Below are positions 29,777-38,998 of a stretch of DNA of 64,000 nucleotides, piece after piece. The translations under genes were made by a program, and so were the position numbers. Below the pieces are notes generated by a model. The model worked only from the letters and a program-made list of their open reading frames with translations. It did not search any database and had not been told where the DNA came from. The stretch covers positions 372,001 through 436,000 of the forward strand of contig NZ_CP118612.1 of the NCBI RefSeq assembly GCF_028993555.1, in the 5' to 3' direction. How positions within the stretch are numbered: the stretch's first letter is position 1; each line of letters starts with the position of its first letter. This DNA comes from Ensifer adhaerens. Lineage in GTDB: Bacteria; Pseudomonadota; Alphaproteobacteria; Rhizobiales; Rhizobiaceae.

Positions 29777-29790
29777 TTGATCGTCGTCAA
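29777..29790. promoter_or_regulatory. FixK/FNR-type box (TTGATCGTCGTCAA)
   Basis: Exact TTGA-N6-TCAA between divergent genes, 47 bp from the USP start and 71 bp from the DUF4010 gene start. Confidence 0.8.
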
Positions 29791-29861
29791 AGACAGGATC
29801 GAAGTTAACTGGCCAGAAATGAAATGGGTAGGTCTCAGCGCGTGTACGACCCTTGGGAGCA

Positions 29862-31118
29862 ATGCAAATGGAACCGCTTATCCTTAGCCTGGGGCTCGCA
29901 CTTGCAGTTGGCCTTCTCGTCGGGTTGGAGCGGGGATGGCGCGAGAGGGATGCGCCGGAAGGCAGCCGAACCGCCGGCATTCGGACCTTCGGGATTTCAG
30001 GCCTGCTTGGCGGTATCGTGGCTGCCGTGTCGGAAGCCCAGCAGAACGAGTTCGTTTTTGCTGCGGGTTTGCTGGGGTTCACGATGAGCTTGACCTGGTT
30101 CAAGTTACGTGAGGCTCAGCGCGATGAGGATTTCAGCGTGACCAGCGTGGTAGCCGGATTGTGCGTTTTTTCGCTGGGCGGGCTGGCGGTTGCGGGCGAC
30201 TACAAGGCTGCCGCTGCAGGCGGCGCGGCTCTGGCAGCAGTTCTTGCCAGCAGAGAACTTCTTCACAATCTCCTCAAGCGGCTAACCTGGCCGGAACTGC
30301 GTTCCGCTCTCGTGCTTGCGGTGATGACCGCCATCGTACTGCCGCTTCTGCCGAACCGGACGATCGACCCTTGGGGCGGCTTCAATCCCCGCGAGGTGTG
30401 GTTTCTCACCGTGCTGAGTGCGACCATCTCATTTGCCGGATATGTGGCAACACGCCTGCTGGGCTCAACGCGCGGGCTTCTTGTCAGCGGTCTTACGGGC
30501 GCAATCGTCTCGTCCACTGCAGTCACGGCAAGCTTTGGACAAAAGGTACGTGCTGGGGAGCCGGCTCGGCCGCTGGCAGGGGCAGCAAGTGTCGCTGCGG
30601 CTATTTCACTGCTGCGCGTACTCGTCATTGTCCTTGCACTGTCCCCCCGGCTTCTTCCGCTCGTTTTGGCGCCGCTGCTGACGGCAGCCGTCGTATTCGT
30701 CGCGTGCGGAAGCCTCTTGATGGCCAAGAGGGCGTCCGGTGCAGGCCAAGACGTCGAAGCACGAAATCCCTTTGAACTTATGCCGCTCCTTGTCTTTGCC
30801 AGTCTATTTGCCGCCACGGCCACCCTTGGCGCTGCAGTGGTGGCGAGGATTGGAAACAACAGCTTGATTGGCATTTCGGCCGCATCTGGCATCTTCGACG
30901 TCGACGTCGCCGTACTGACCGCCTTACGCTCCGTTGGCGGAGCGATGCCTTTGCCAACTGTCGGCGCCGCGGTTCTGGCAGCCGCGCTCGTCAATGCGGG
31001 GGGACGAATATTCGTGGCGATCCTGTCCGGAACAGCAGGATACTGGGTGCCACTCGGCCTCGTCTCGCTCGCTGCTGCTGCATCCGGCGTAAGCACCTAC
31101 GTCATGACTATGCAGTAG
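29862..31118 (+). CDS. MgtC/SapB-like DUF4010 membrane protein
   Basis: 418 residues from ATG 29862 (GGGAG upstream; the frame also opens at TTG 29853). The N-terminus LALAVGLLVGLERGW is the MgtC-like signature, followed by about twelve hydrophobic helices of the DUF4010 type (RTFGISGLLGGI, GLTGAIVSSTAVTASFG, LIGISAASGIFDVDVAVLTA). The role of the family is unknown; ion or acid-stress functions have been suggested for MgtC relatives. Its 3' end overlaps the convergent ATPase gene by 11 bp. Confidence 0.87.
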   Translation: MQMEPLILSLGLALAVGLLVGLERGWRERDAPEGSRTAGIRTFGISGLLGGIVAAVSEAQQNEFVFAAGLLGFTMSLTWFKLREAQRDEDFSVTSVVAGLCVFSLGGLAVAGDYKAAAAGGAALAAVLASRELLHNLLKRLTWPELRSALVLAVMTAIVLPLLPNRTIDPWGGFNPREVWFLTVLSATISFAGYVATRLLGSTRGLLVSGLTGAIVSSTAVTASFGQKVRAGEPARPLAGAASVAAAISLLRVLVIVLALSPRLLPLVLAPLLTAAVVFVACGSLLMAKRASGAGQDVEARNPFELMPLLVFASLFAATATLGAAVVARIGNNSLIGISAASGIFDVDVAVLTALRSVGGAMPLPTVGAAVLAAALVNAGGRIFVAILSGTAGYWVPLGLVSLAAAASGVSTYVMTMQ

Positions 31119-33783
31119 ATTTGCCACGCAGCCGCCACTTGTCGAATTCCATGATGAAGAGGACAGAAGAGGTAGCAACCAAAAGCATTGCCCATTCGGC
31201 CGGTTTCATCGCTGAAACCTGAAGGGTATCGCTGAGGAGCGGAACGTACATTGCGGTGATGTGGAGGCCCAAGGCTGCGGCAATGCAAAAGACCAGGAGC
31301 GGATTGCCAAACATGCCGAGCGCGAGAATGGACTTCCGCTCCGAGCGACTTGCAAAAGTCTGGAAATTTTCGAACAGAACAAGCAGCAGCAAGAGCATGT
31401 TGCGGGCATCGCTTTCACTGTAGCCCCGTCTTAGAGCGAGATAGAACATCGCGATACCTCCGCCTCCCATAACGAGCGTCGTTTGGCAGAGGCTGCGGAT
31501 CATCACCCGATCGAAGATCGGTTCATTCGGCCTGCGCGGCGCACGGGAGAGTTCATCGCCCTCGGGCCCCTCGCTTGCAAGAGCGACATCCTGGATGCCG
31601 TTGGTGACAAGATTGAGCCACAGGAGTTGCACGGGTAGAAGCGGCATTGGCAGTGCGAGGGTGGCGGCAAAAAGAAACAACACAAGTTCCGCTGATCCCG
31701 TGGAGACGAGCATGAAGATGACCTTACGAATGTTGGCGTAGGCGACGCGACCTTCCTTGATGGCACTGACGATTGACGCAAAATTGTCGTCTGTAATGAT
31801 AATATCGGCGCTCTCCTTGGCGACGTCCGTTCCCTTGCGGCCCATCGCCGCTCCGATGTGCGCGTGTTTTAGGGCAGGCGCATCGTTAACCCCGTCACCC
31901 GTAACGGCGACGAAGTGTCCGTTGCGCGAAAGCGCGAGAGCGAGCGCCAGTTTTTGCGATGGGGCGATGCGTGCATAGATGCGCCCCCGGCGGGCGAGCG
32001 CGTCAAGGCTTGCTTGCCCCTGCGCTTCGGCCCGGCTCACCTCTTCGCCAGTGACGACCTGGTCGATCGTGAAGTCGAGGCCCGCATCAGCCGCGATCGC
32101 CGCGGCGGTCTTTGGATCGTCGCCGGTAAGCATGATTACCTGAACACCAGCCGCGTGACAGTCGCGGATCGCTTCGGGCACTTCTGGTCTGATTGGATCC
32201 CGCATGCCGACGAGGCCGAGAAAAACGAGGTCGACGAGAAGGTGCCGGCCACACCCGCCATCGTCCTCGATCATCGTTTCACCTTCCGCAAACGCCAGCA
32301 CGCGCAAACCTCGGGCAGCCATCTCCTCCTTCTGACGCACGAGCCTGTCGCGGTCGATCGTTATCGCCCGGCCGTTTATCTCCATTCGGTCCGACATTGC
32401 GGTGAGGGATTCGGCTGCCCCCTTCACGAAGATGCGCACCGCATCGCCATGTCGATGAAACGATGCGGCATATTTGATCTCCGGCTCGTAGGGGATTCGG
32501 GCAATCAGAGGATAGTCATCCTCAATCGACTCTCTCGGCAGGCCCGCCTTGTGGGCGGCGGCCAGGAGCGCGACATCGACCGTGTCGCCAACACTGGTCC
32601 ACCCATCTTCACCCCTTACGAGCGATCCTTCATTGGGTAGAGAGGCGGCCCGCAGAAGGGCGGCCGCACGATCACGTGCCTGGTCGGGGGACGCGTCCTT
32701 TCCGCGGATGTGGCAGGACTCGATATCGGCATGCGTGTCGCAGAAAAGGTCCGTTCCATCGGGTAAGCGAATGTCAGTGACCGTCAACTCATTCAGCGTC
32801 AAAGTGCCGGTCTTGTCGGTTGCGATTACCGTGCATGATCCGAGCGCTTCGACAGCGGGCATGCGGCGAACGATGACATGTTTCCTGGCCATTCGACGCA
32901 TACTGATCGCCAAGGCGACCGAGATCGCGATCGGTAGACCCTCGGGGATGGCGCTCACGGCCAGCCCGACCGCCATCATGAAAAGGTCGGTCGCGGGCAA
33001 GTCGCGGGCGACCCCGACAAGTATCAACAAGACCACGACGGTTGCGACGACCAGGGCAATGAGTTTTGAAAAGCCCTCCAATCGGATCAGCAACGGCGAT
33101 CTGGCAAGGGGCGCCATCCCGATGTCGCTTGCTATCCTGCCTATTTCGCTGTTTTTTCCCGTCGCGTCGACGATACCACGCGCGCGGCCGCGTGTGACGA
33201 GAGTACCGGCGTATGCCATGTAGCGTCGTTGTTCATCGCCTGTGACGGAAACCGGGGTTGGTGACTTTGCAACCGGCGCGGACTCGCCCGTTAGCAGAGA
33301 CTCATCGCAAAAGAGTCCGTCAACCGCGGTCAGCCGCATGTCTGCCGGCACGCGTCCACCGGATTCCAGAGCCACAAGGTCACCAGGCACGATCAGTCGT
33401 GCGTCAAGCTCGACCAACTGCCCGTCTCGCACAACATTGGCTTTTGGCTGCTCGAGTTTGCGCAACGCCGATGCCGCCTGGCCGGCACTGTGTTCCTGAA
33501 TGGTTCCGACGATGGCATTTGCAACAAGGACGACCGCAATGAAGAAGGCATCCTTCACATCACCCATTAGAAGCGACACGAGCACCGCGGCCAGCAGAAT
33601 ATAGATCAGTGGGCTCCTGAATTGGCGCACGAATGTTTCGACCACCGTCCCTGCCCTTGGTTCGGGCAGGGTGTTTGAGCCACACTTGGCCAACCGGCTA
33701 TGGGCCTCGTCGCCGGTCAGCCCCGCATAGCCGCTATTTTCCTCTTTTTGCCGAGCGAGGCTGGGGAGCATCGGATCGGACAT
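31108..33783 (-). CDS. P2A-type cation-transporting ATPase
   Basis: 891 residues from ATG 33783; the frame extends 8 codons upstream without support. Complete features: A-domain LLTGESAPV, TM4 PEGLP (about 280-284), phosphorylation loop DKTGTLT (about 323-329), hinge TGDGVNDAPALK, and six C-terminal helices. The PEGLP motif and architecture match the Ca/Mn-type (PMR1-like) P2A pumps; CtpF of the mycobacterial dormancy regulon is of this broad type. It lies 33 bp behind the BON gene, apparently sharing the FixK-box promoter at 34544. Confidence 0.92.
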   Translation of the reverse strand: MSDPMLPSLARQKEENSGYAGLTGDEAHSRLAKCGSNTLPEPRAGTVVETFVRQFRSPLIYILLAAVLVSLLMGDVKDAFFIAVVLVANAIVGTIQEHSAGQAASALRKLEQPKANVVRDGQLVELDARLIVPGDLVALESGGRVPADMRLTAVDGLFCDESLLTGESAPVAKSPTPVSVTGDEQRRYMAYAGTLVTRGRARGIVDATGKNSEIGRIASDIGMAPLARSPLLIRLEGFSKLIALVVATVVVLLILVGVARDLPATDLFMMAVGLAVSAIPEGLPIAISVALAISMRRMARKHVIVRRMPAVEALGSCTVIATDKTGTLTLNELTVTDIRLPDGTDLFCDTHADIESCHIRGKDASPDQARDRAAALLRAASLPNEGSLVRGEDGWTSVGDTVDVALLAAAHKAGLPRESIEDDYPLIARIPYEPEIKYAASFHRHGDAVRIFVKGAAESLTAMSDRMEINGRAITIDRDRLVRQKEEMAARGLRVLAFAEGETMIEDDGGCGRHLLVDLVFLGLVGMRDPIRPEVPEAIRDCHAAGVQVIMLTGDDPKTAAAIAADAGLDFTIDQVVTGEEVSRAEAQGQASLDALARRGRIYARIAPSQKLALALALSRNGHFVAVTGDGVNDAPALKHAHIGAAMGRKGTDVAKESADIIITDDNFASIVSAIKEGRVAYANIRKVIFMLVSTGSAELVLFLFAATLALPMPLLPVQLLWLNLVTNGIQDVALASEGPEGDELSRAPRRPNEPIFDRVMIRSLCQTTLVMGGGGIAMFYLALRRGYSESDARNMLLLLLVLFENFQTFASRSERKSILALGMFGNPLLVFCIAAALGLHITAMYVPLLSDTLQVSAMKPAEWAMLLVATSSVLFIMEFDKWRLRGKSTA

Positions 33784-33816
33784 CACGGGCACCTTGTAGT
33801 AAACCACGCAGGGTGC

Positions 33817-34473
33817 CTATTTGTCCGAAACTGTCAGATAATCCGTAACCCCGCTCACCCCTTTTGCAGACCAGGCAGCCTGCTCGGCGGTGATACGCTC
33901 TCGCGAGCTTTGCACTTTCCCGCGCAAGGTCACATGGCTGCCAGAAACTTCGACCTCGATGTCCTCGGCCTCGATTTCGGCATTCCGCCTCAAGGCTTGC
34001 TTGATGCCGTGGCGGATGTCGACGACATCCATCCGTGGCCGGATCCTCAACTGGTTGTCGATGCCCGTTACACCGGAGAGTTGGCGAACCGAATGTTCGG
34101 CCGCCGAGCGTTGAAAGTAGAAATCGACAGTGCCGGCGAGCGTAACGAACCCGTTCTCCACCTTCACCTGAATATCGCTCGGATCGGAAATAGCCGCACC
34201 CCAATCGAGGATCTTCAAGACACGGCTTGCGATCTCGTCATCGGCAGTCTTCTTGTGCGCGGGCAACCGCACGGCGATTTCCTCCGCGATCGCCCGGACA
34301 CCTTTGATGCGTCGAGCAGCCTGCTCGGCGGTGTGCTTTTCGGCAAAGCTGTGGACATGACCGGTCAGGGTCACGATGCCGTTCTCTACCGTTACGCCGA
34401 TGTTTGCAGCGTCGACGCTGGGCTCATACTCGAGTTCGTCGAGAATATCCTGTCGTAAACTGATGTCGCTCAT
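33817..34473 (-). CDS. Triple BON-domain protein
   Basis: 218 residues from ATG 34473 (TTTGGAG at good spacing). Three consecutive BON repeats, each with the pattern VENGIVTLTGHVHSFAEK or VENGFVTLAGTV or VSGSHVTLRGKVQSS and a conserved Gly. No signal peptide is visible, so it should be cytoplasmic. BON domains bind phospholipid or act as structural modules; similar three-BON proteins are common in stress regulons. Confidence 0.88.
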   Translation of the reverse strand: MSDISLRQDILDELEYEPSVDAANIGVTVENGIVTLTGHVHSFAEKHTAEQAARRIKGVRAIAEEIAVRLPAHKKTADDEIASRVLKILDWGAAISDPSDIQVKVENGFVTLAGTVDFYFQRSAAEHSVRQLSGVTGIDNQLRIRPRMDVVDIRHGIKQALRRNAEIEAEDIEVEVSGSHVTLRGKVQSSRERITAEQAAWSAKGVSGVTDYLTVSDK

Positions 34474-34543
34474 GGTCATCATCTCCAAAAGTCTCCTCGT
34501 CCAGTTTCTGCCAACAGTATGCTTGATCGTCGCCTGTCGGTCT

Positions 34544-34557
34544 TTGAGGGGCGTCAA
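34544..34557. promoter_or_regulatory. FixK/FNR-type box (TTGAGGGGCGTCAA)
   Basis: TTGA-N6-TCAA, the only copy with G rather than C/T after TTGA. Divergent gap: 70 bp from the BON start and 52 bp from the pyridoxamine-oxidase-like start. Confidence 0.7.
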
Positions 34558-34609
34558 AGCGCCCACGCACACAAGGAATTAATCTTGAAATATCTGTTCA
34601 CGGAGGTGG

Positions 34610-35065
34610 ATGATGATCATCAAGGAAATGTCCCGCCACGAATGCAGCAGCGTCGTTGAGGGGGGCCATGTGGCTCACCTTGCCTGTTGCGTCGACGACA
34701 GGCCCTATGTCGTGCCAATCACATATGCCTACGCCGGAAATTGCCTCTACGCATTTTCCATGCCCGGTCAAAAGATCGACTGGATGCGCAAGAATCCCAA
34801 TGTTTGCCTGCAGATCGACGCAGCCTCCGGGAGCGAGTGGAAAAGCGTCGTGATCTACGGGCGCTATCAGGAACTTGCCCCGACCGGGCAATGGCACCGC
34901 GAGTACCTGCACGCCTGGTCGCTTCTCGAAAAGAGAGCAAACTGGTGGGAACCGGGTGGGTTGAAGCCAGCTCCGCAAGAAATAGCCGGCCATTACCCGC
35001 ACCTGTTCTTCAGTATCGACGTACTCGAAATGACCGGGCGGGCGTCTTGTGAAAATGAGACCTGA
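34610..35065 (+). CDS. Pyridoxamine 5'-phosphate oxidase-family (NimA-like) flavoprotein
   Basis: 151 residues, split-barrel FMN-binding fold: HVAHLACCVDDRPYVVPITY, LYAFSMPGQKIDWMRKNPNV, WKSVVIYGRYQEL. This is the NimA/5-nitroimidazole-reductase-like subgroup rather than true PdxH. It is cytoplasmic, using FMN or F420-like cofactors in relatives. GGAGGTG lies directly before tandem ATGs (34610, 34613). A FixK box is 52 bp upstream and a strong terminator follows the stop. Confidence 0.87.
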   Translation: MMIIKEMSRHECSSVVEGGHVAHLACCVDDRPYVVPITYAYAGNCLYAFSMPGQKIDWMRKNPNVCLQIDAASGSEWKSVVIYGRYQELAPTGQWHREYLHAWSLLEKRANWWEPGGLKPAPQEIAGHYPHLFFSIDVLEMTGRASCENET

Positions 35066-35073
35066 ACCAAAAC

Positions 35074-35109
35074 AAGTGCGCCGCTCGACGGCGGCGCACT
35101 TCTTTTCTT
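35074..35109. terminator. Bidirectional rho-independent terminator
   Basis: Perfect 11-bp stem AAGTGCGCCGC / GCGGCGCACTT around a 6-nt loop, followed by CTTTTCTTA on the plus strand and GTTTTGG on the minus strand. It sits between the convergent PNPOx-like and USP genes. Confidence 0.88.
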
Positions 35110-35122
35110 ATGTTTCGGTGGC

Positions 35123-35956
35123 TCAATGAACCATCAGCACAGGGACCGTCGGTGACTCGATCATGGCCTTGGTCACCCCGCCGAACATGCGTTCTCGAAC
35201 CCGCGAATGACCATAGGCGCCCATGACGATGAGGTCGGCCGCGGTGTCGAGCGCATGCTGCAAAAGCACCTCGCTGACCTGACGCCCAGCGCTCGGCAGC
35301 CTGTCGACGGTGACCTCGATGCCATGCCTTGCGAGGTAGGTCGCGACATCCGCCCCCGGTTCTTCCCCGTTCCTTGCCGGCGCAGCCTTGGGATCGACAA
35401 GCACAACGTTGACGCTGTCGGCGTTCTTCATCATTTCAAGCGCTTCGCGTGCGGCTCCCGTCGCTTCGATCGTGGAGTTCCATGCAAGCAGGACCTTTTT
35501 CGGTGCCAGCGTCACCGATTGGCGGTTGCCAGAGAGAAGGACTGGGTGGGCTGAACGGAAGAGCGCACCCTCGATGGCGTGCGAACGAAGCCGCGAACTC
35601 GCTTTGAGGCTTGCCCCAATCAGGGTCACGTCAGCGTAACGTGCGCGCTCTCCAATCTCATCCTCCACCCACGCTTCCTCCGGGTAGGTCCCTTGGACAT
35701 CAAACGATACCCCAAGGGCTTCCAGGGTGGCGCGGGACTTCCTAACGGCGTCGCCGAGCTTCTCGGTATCGCCGGCACGCACGTCAAGCCACGCAACCGA
35801 CATCGCGGCGTAGTCGCCGAGTGGCACAGGGGCAGCAAGTTTGACAAGAAGAACGGACAGGTGCGCGTTCCCGGCCACGCAAAGATCCGCCGCAGTTCTT
35901 ACATCGACATCATAGTTATCCGCATCGGCAACCAGTAACACAGTCTTGTATGGCAT
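35123..35956 (-). CDS. Tandem-domain universal stress protein
   Basis: 277 residues from ATG 35956 (GGAGATGGAG upstream). Two Usp domains: the first starts KTVLLVADADNYD and lacks an ATP-loop; the second (KKVLLAWNSTIEA) ends with MGAYGHSRVRERMFGGVTKA. It closely resembles the tandem USP at 51120 (shared GADVATYLARHGI-type segment), so they are paralogues. A FixK box is 64 bp upstream. Confidence 0.9.
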   Translation of the reverse strand: MPYKTVLLVADADNYDVDVRTAADLCVAGNAHLSVLLVKLAAPVPLGDYAAMSVAWLDVRAGDTEKLGDAVRKSRATLEALGVSFDVQGTYPEEAWVEDEIGERARYADVTLIGASLKASSRLRSHAIEGALFRSAHPVLLSGNRQSVTLAPKKVLLAWNSTIEATGAAREALEMMKNADSVNVVLVDPKAAPARNGEEPGADVATYLARHGIEVTVDRLPSAGRQVSEVLLQHALDTAADLIVMGAYGHSRVRERMFGGVTKAMIESPTVPVLMVH

Positions 35957-36020
35957 CGCTCCATCTCCCGAATTGACGTTTGGGCTACCAGTCAATCTAC
36001 GCACGGCGTGGCAAACGGCA

Positions 36021-36034
36021 TTGACGGCCATCAA
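36021..36034. promoter_or_regulatory. FixK/FNR-type box (TTGACGGCCATCAA)
   Basis: Exact TTGA-N6-TCAA, 64 bp upstream of the tandem USP start. The rest of the gap to the hFixL gene's 3' end (36212) holds no recognised gene. Confidence 0.8.
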
Positions 36035-36211
36035 AGATCGTCCTTAGAAGCTCGACTGGAGTGCCCATGTACTCAAGTATCGAAGAGATGATCGGCGATG
36101 GAGAAGCCGCCGCATGGCACGGGTCGCCGTCTTGGTGTTTTCAGGGGAGTACCCGCACTGAACCCTTATCCGCTCGATGTACTGCAAAGGTCTTCCATTC
36201 AAGTGAGCGCA

Positions 36212-38101
36212 TCAATCGAGCAGTTCTCGCAGGCATTTTGCGAGTTTTCTCGCCGTGTAGGGTTTGAGCAGCCACAAGGCGCCTTCCGGCAACATTTCTT
36301 TCGCAAGGCTCGGAGCCGCGTAGCCTGACGTTACGAGTATTTTTATTTCAGGACGAAATCTGCGGACGTGGTGCGCGAGCTCGTTACCGGTCATGCCGCC
36401 GGGCATGACCATGTCCGTGAACACAAGAGAAATCTCCGGGTGATCGGCGAGGCGCTGAAGAGCCTCAGCACCGGTCTCGGCCTCAACGACGCCATAGCCG
36501 GCGTCCAAAAGCCGCGCGACCACAATGCGGCGGACACGGGCGTCGTCCTCGACAACGAGAATGGTCTCGTGTCCTCGCGCTAGCGGCTCCGGCGGCGGAT
36601 CGTTTGGCTCGCCTGTCTCGCCGGACTGGGTTTTTTCCTTCGCTGCCGGCAAGAAAAGCCGCACGCTCGTGCCGCGGCCTGGTTCGCTATAAAGTTGGAC
36701 ATGGCCGCCCGACTGCTTGACGAAACCGTAGACCATGCTGAGGCCGAGACCGGTACCGGCTCCGGTGACCTTGGTGGTAAAGAAAGGTTCGAACGCACGG
36801 CGCCTGACATCGTCCGACATGCCGACACCGGTATCGCTGACGCAGACCAGCACATAGCGCCCCATCCTGGAATCCGGATACATGAGGACGTAATCCTGGT
36901 CCAGGTTCGCCTTCGAGACCTCGATGGTGAGCCGTCCGCCCGCTCGCATTGCATCGCGCGCATTCAATGCGAGGTTCAAAAGCGCGTTCTGGAATTGTGC
37001 GACATCGACCAGAACGACATTGTCGGCGCCACGAACCAAGGTTGACAGCTCCACTGTCTCGCCGAGTGTGCGTCCGAGAAGATTTGCGAAGGTGCCGATG
37101 AGACCACCCACGTCGACGAGCTTTGGAGTAAGGGGTTGACGCCGGCCGAAGGCAAGCAGTTGAGCGGTTAGCTTTGCGCCATCGTCCGCCGCCGCCTGCG
37201 CCTCTTTCAGGAGGTCCGTGACGCTCTGATCGTCGACAAGCCCCTCGATCATTTCGAGGTTGCCGGTAATGACAGTCAACAGATTGTTGAAGTCGTGCGC
37301 GAGTCCGCCGGTGAGTTGGCCGATGGCCTCCATCTTCTGTGCCTGACGCAGTTCCTCGTCGACGCGCTGACGGCTGGTCAGATCCCGAATGAAACCGGTG
37401 AAGATCCGCCCTCCGGCGGATCGGGCTTCTCCTACGGACAATTCCATGGGGAATGTCGTGCCGTCCTTGCGCCTGCCGGTTACAACCCGTCCTATCCCGA
37501 TGATCCGCCGCTCGCCTGTGCTTAGATAATTGTTGAGGTAGCGATCATGTGCCTCGCGATCGGGAGACGGCATCAGCATCTTCACGTTCGAGCCGCGGAC
37601 CTCGTTCTCCTTAAAGCCGAAAAGTCGTTCCGCCGCCGCGCTGAACGAGGTGATCAACCCCGTCTCGTCAATCACCACCATCGCTTCGGGCACGGTGTCG
37701 AGGATCGATCTTAGATGGGCTTCTCGCGAGACAAGGTCGGCCTCGGCGTGTTTCAAGTTGGTGATGTCGCTGTCAAACCGCATGATATGATCGCTTTCAC
37801 CATTTGGGGCACCGATCCAGAGGCTGGCGACGAAGACCTTGCTTTCATCCTTGCGCTTTTGCGCCAGTTCGCCGGACCATGACCCGTGTCGTTGAACCTT
37901 TGCGTGGATGTCTTCGATGGGCTCGGGGAATGTGGTGGAGAGCAGGTGATGAATCACTTCACCTTGCGCTTCAGCCTCGGGCCAACCGTAGAGTCGCTCG
38001 CAGCCCTTGCTCCAGTGACTGATCCTTCCGCCGGTCTCATGCACGATCAGGTTCGCGTCCTTAAGGAGACCAACGATTTTCCGGACCGCAGTTTGCGCCA
38101 T
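36212..38101 (-). CDS. hfixL: Haem-PAS hybrid histidine kinase, hFixL-like oxygen sensor
   Basis: 629 residues from ATG 38101 (a TTG lies two codons upstream). Order: PAS (about 10-115); second PAS (about 125-240) matching the FixL haem domain, with proximal His185 in REAHDRY and distal Arg205 in GIGRVVTG at the same 20-residue spacing as His200/Arg220 of Bradyrhizobium FixL; kinase dimerisation His269 in LAHDFNNLL; ATPase ([19 protein letters not shown]); C-terminal receiver with Asp563 (LVFTDMVMP). No membrane helices. The hybrid layout matches hFixL of Rhizobium etli and R. leguminosarum. It lies 17 bp downstream of fixK. Confidence 0.92.
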   Translation of the reverse strand: MAQTAVRKIVGLLKDANLIVHETGGRISHWSKGCERLYGWPEAEAQGEVIHHLLSTTFPEPIEDIHAKVQRHGSWSGELAQKRKDESKVFVASLWIGAPNGESDHIMRFDSDITNLKHAEADLVSREAHLRSILDTVPEAMVVIDETGLITSFSAAAERLFGFKENEVRGSNVKMLMPSPDREAHDRYLNNYLSTGERRIIGIGRVVTGRRKDGTTFPMELSVGEARSAGGRIFTGFIRDLTSRQRVDEELRQAQKMEAIGQLTGGLAHDFNNLLTVITGNLEMIEGLVDDQSVTDLLKEAQAAADDGAKLTAQLLAFGRRQPLTPKLVDVGGLIGTFANLLGRTLGETVELSTLVRGADNVVLVDVAQFQNALLNLALNARDAMRAGGRLTIEVSKANLDQDYVLMYPDSRMGRYVLVCVSDTGVGMSDDVRRRAFEPFFTTKVTGAGTGLGLSMVYGFVKQSGGHVQLYSEPGRGTSVRLFLPAAKEKTQSGETGEPNDPPPEPLARGHETILVVEDDARVRRIVVARLLDAGYGVVEAETGAEALQRLADHPEISLVFTDMVMPGGMTGNELAHHVRRFRPEIKILVTSGYAAPSLAKEMLPEGALWLLKPYTARKLAKCLRELLD

Positions 38102-38118
38102 CTTCAACCGCCATGTTC

Positions 38119-38859
38119 TCAGGCGAAACCGGTTCGCCTAATCCTATTCGACACCGCAACTGGACGAAGATCGCAACCGTCGCCATCCGCGATCGATTGA
38201 AGCATATGTCTTTTCAAGACGATGATCGAGCGCCTGTCGGGCGCAGCGATAATGTCGTTGCTTGCGAATTTCGTTATGGTGCGAGATACCGTTTCGATGG
38301 TCATGTTCAAGTAGTCGGCAATATCAAGCCGGGTCATCGGCAGATCGACGAAGTCCGTCTGCTCGCCGTCCCGGTCTCTCGCCATGAAAAGCAGGAAGTT
38401 GGCAACCTTCTCGTCGGCGCTGCGTCGCGAAAGCAACACCGCCTGATCCTGGGCCGCTGTCATTTCGTCGCACAGCTTGGAAAAGAGCTGGTTTCGCAGG
38501 TGCGGCTGGCGCGCCACTTCGTCTTCGAAGCGACGGCGGGGATATCGCCGCAATCTCACCTCGGTTATCGCTTCGACCGTATAGAGATAGCGGTCCTTGA
38601 AAGAGACGCCCAGGAGATCACCAGAATGCAGGAACCCGACGATGACCCGGCGGCCGTCGGCAAGCAGGCGCAATGCGCGCAACATGCCGTCCTCGACCTG
38701 AAAAACATAACCGGCATCGTCCCCTTCCCAGAACACCGCCTGACCCGGCGCAGCTTCGATGATCGGCTGAAGACTGAAGACCGACGATAGATCCGGGGGC
38801 GCAAGAGAGCAGCCCAGCGCTCCAAGACCGCCGCCGATAGCAACTGATTGAAGGGTCAT
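38119..38859 (-). CDS. fixK: FixK-like CRP/FNR-family regulator
   Basis: 246 residues. A cyclic-nucleotide-like beta barrel (about 28-125), a dimer helix and a winged HTH ([20 protein letters not shown]). Glu189, Ser192 and Arg193 in ETVSR match FNR residues that read the TTGA half-site. The N-terminal cysteine cluster of FNR/FnrN is missing (single Cys17), so it should not sense O2 by an Fe-S centre, as for FixK. GGAGG precedes ATG 38859. It is operonic with hFixL and the prime candidate to bind the TTGA-N6-TCAA boxes in this window. Confidence 0.9.
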   Translation of the reverse strand: MTLQSVAIGGGLGALGCSLAPPDLSSVFSLQPIIEAAPGQAVFWEGDDAGYVFQVEDGMLRALRLLADGRRVIVGFLHSGDLLGVSFKDRYLYTVEAITEVRLRRYPRRRFEDEVARQPHLRNQLFSKLCDEMTAAQDQAVLLSRRSADEKVANFLLFMARDRDGEQTDFVDLPMTRLDIADYLNMTIETVSRTITKFASNDIIAAPDRRSIIVLKRHMLQSIADGDGCDLRPVAVSNRIRRTGFA

Positions 38860-38948
38860 CGCGCATCCTCCATCTGACGCTCAGTGTGGAGATTTCAACA
38901 TCCGTGCGTGAACCGGCATCGACGCGCCTGCAACAATTGGTGCTATAG

Positions 38949-38964
38949 TGTAACCGAATGTAAC
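38949..38964 (-). promoter_or_regulatory. Direct repeat GTTACA-N4-GTTACA (candidate K-box for FxkR)
   Basis: On the minus strand GTTACA-TTCG-GTTACA, period 10 bp, which suits an OmpR-family dimer. It lies 90 bp upstream of fixK and 35 bp upstream of fxkR in the divergent gap. A K-box recognised by FxkR is described in R. etli; I could not compare with the published consensus here. Confidence 0.75.
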
Positions 38965-38998
38965 AGCATGTCGGGGCAGACCAACTTCGGGGAAGGTT

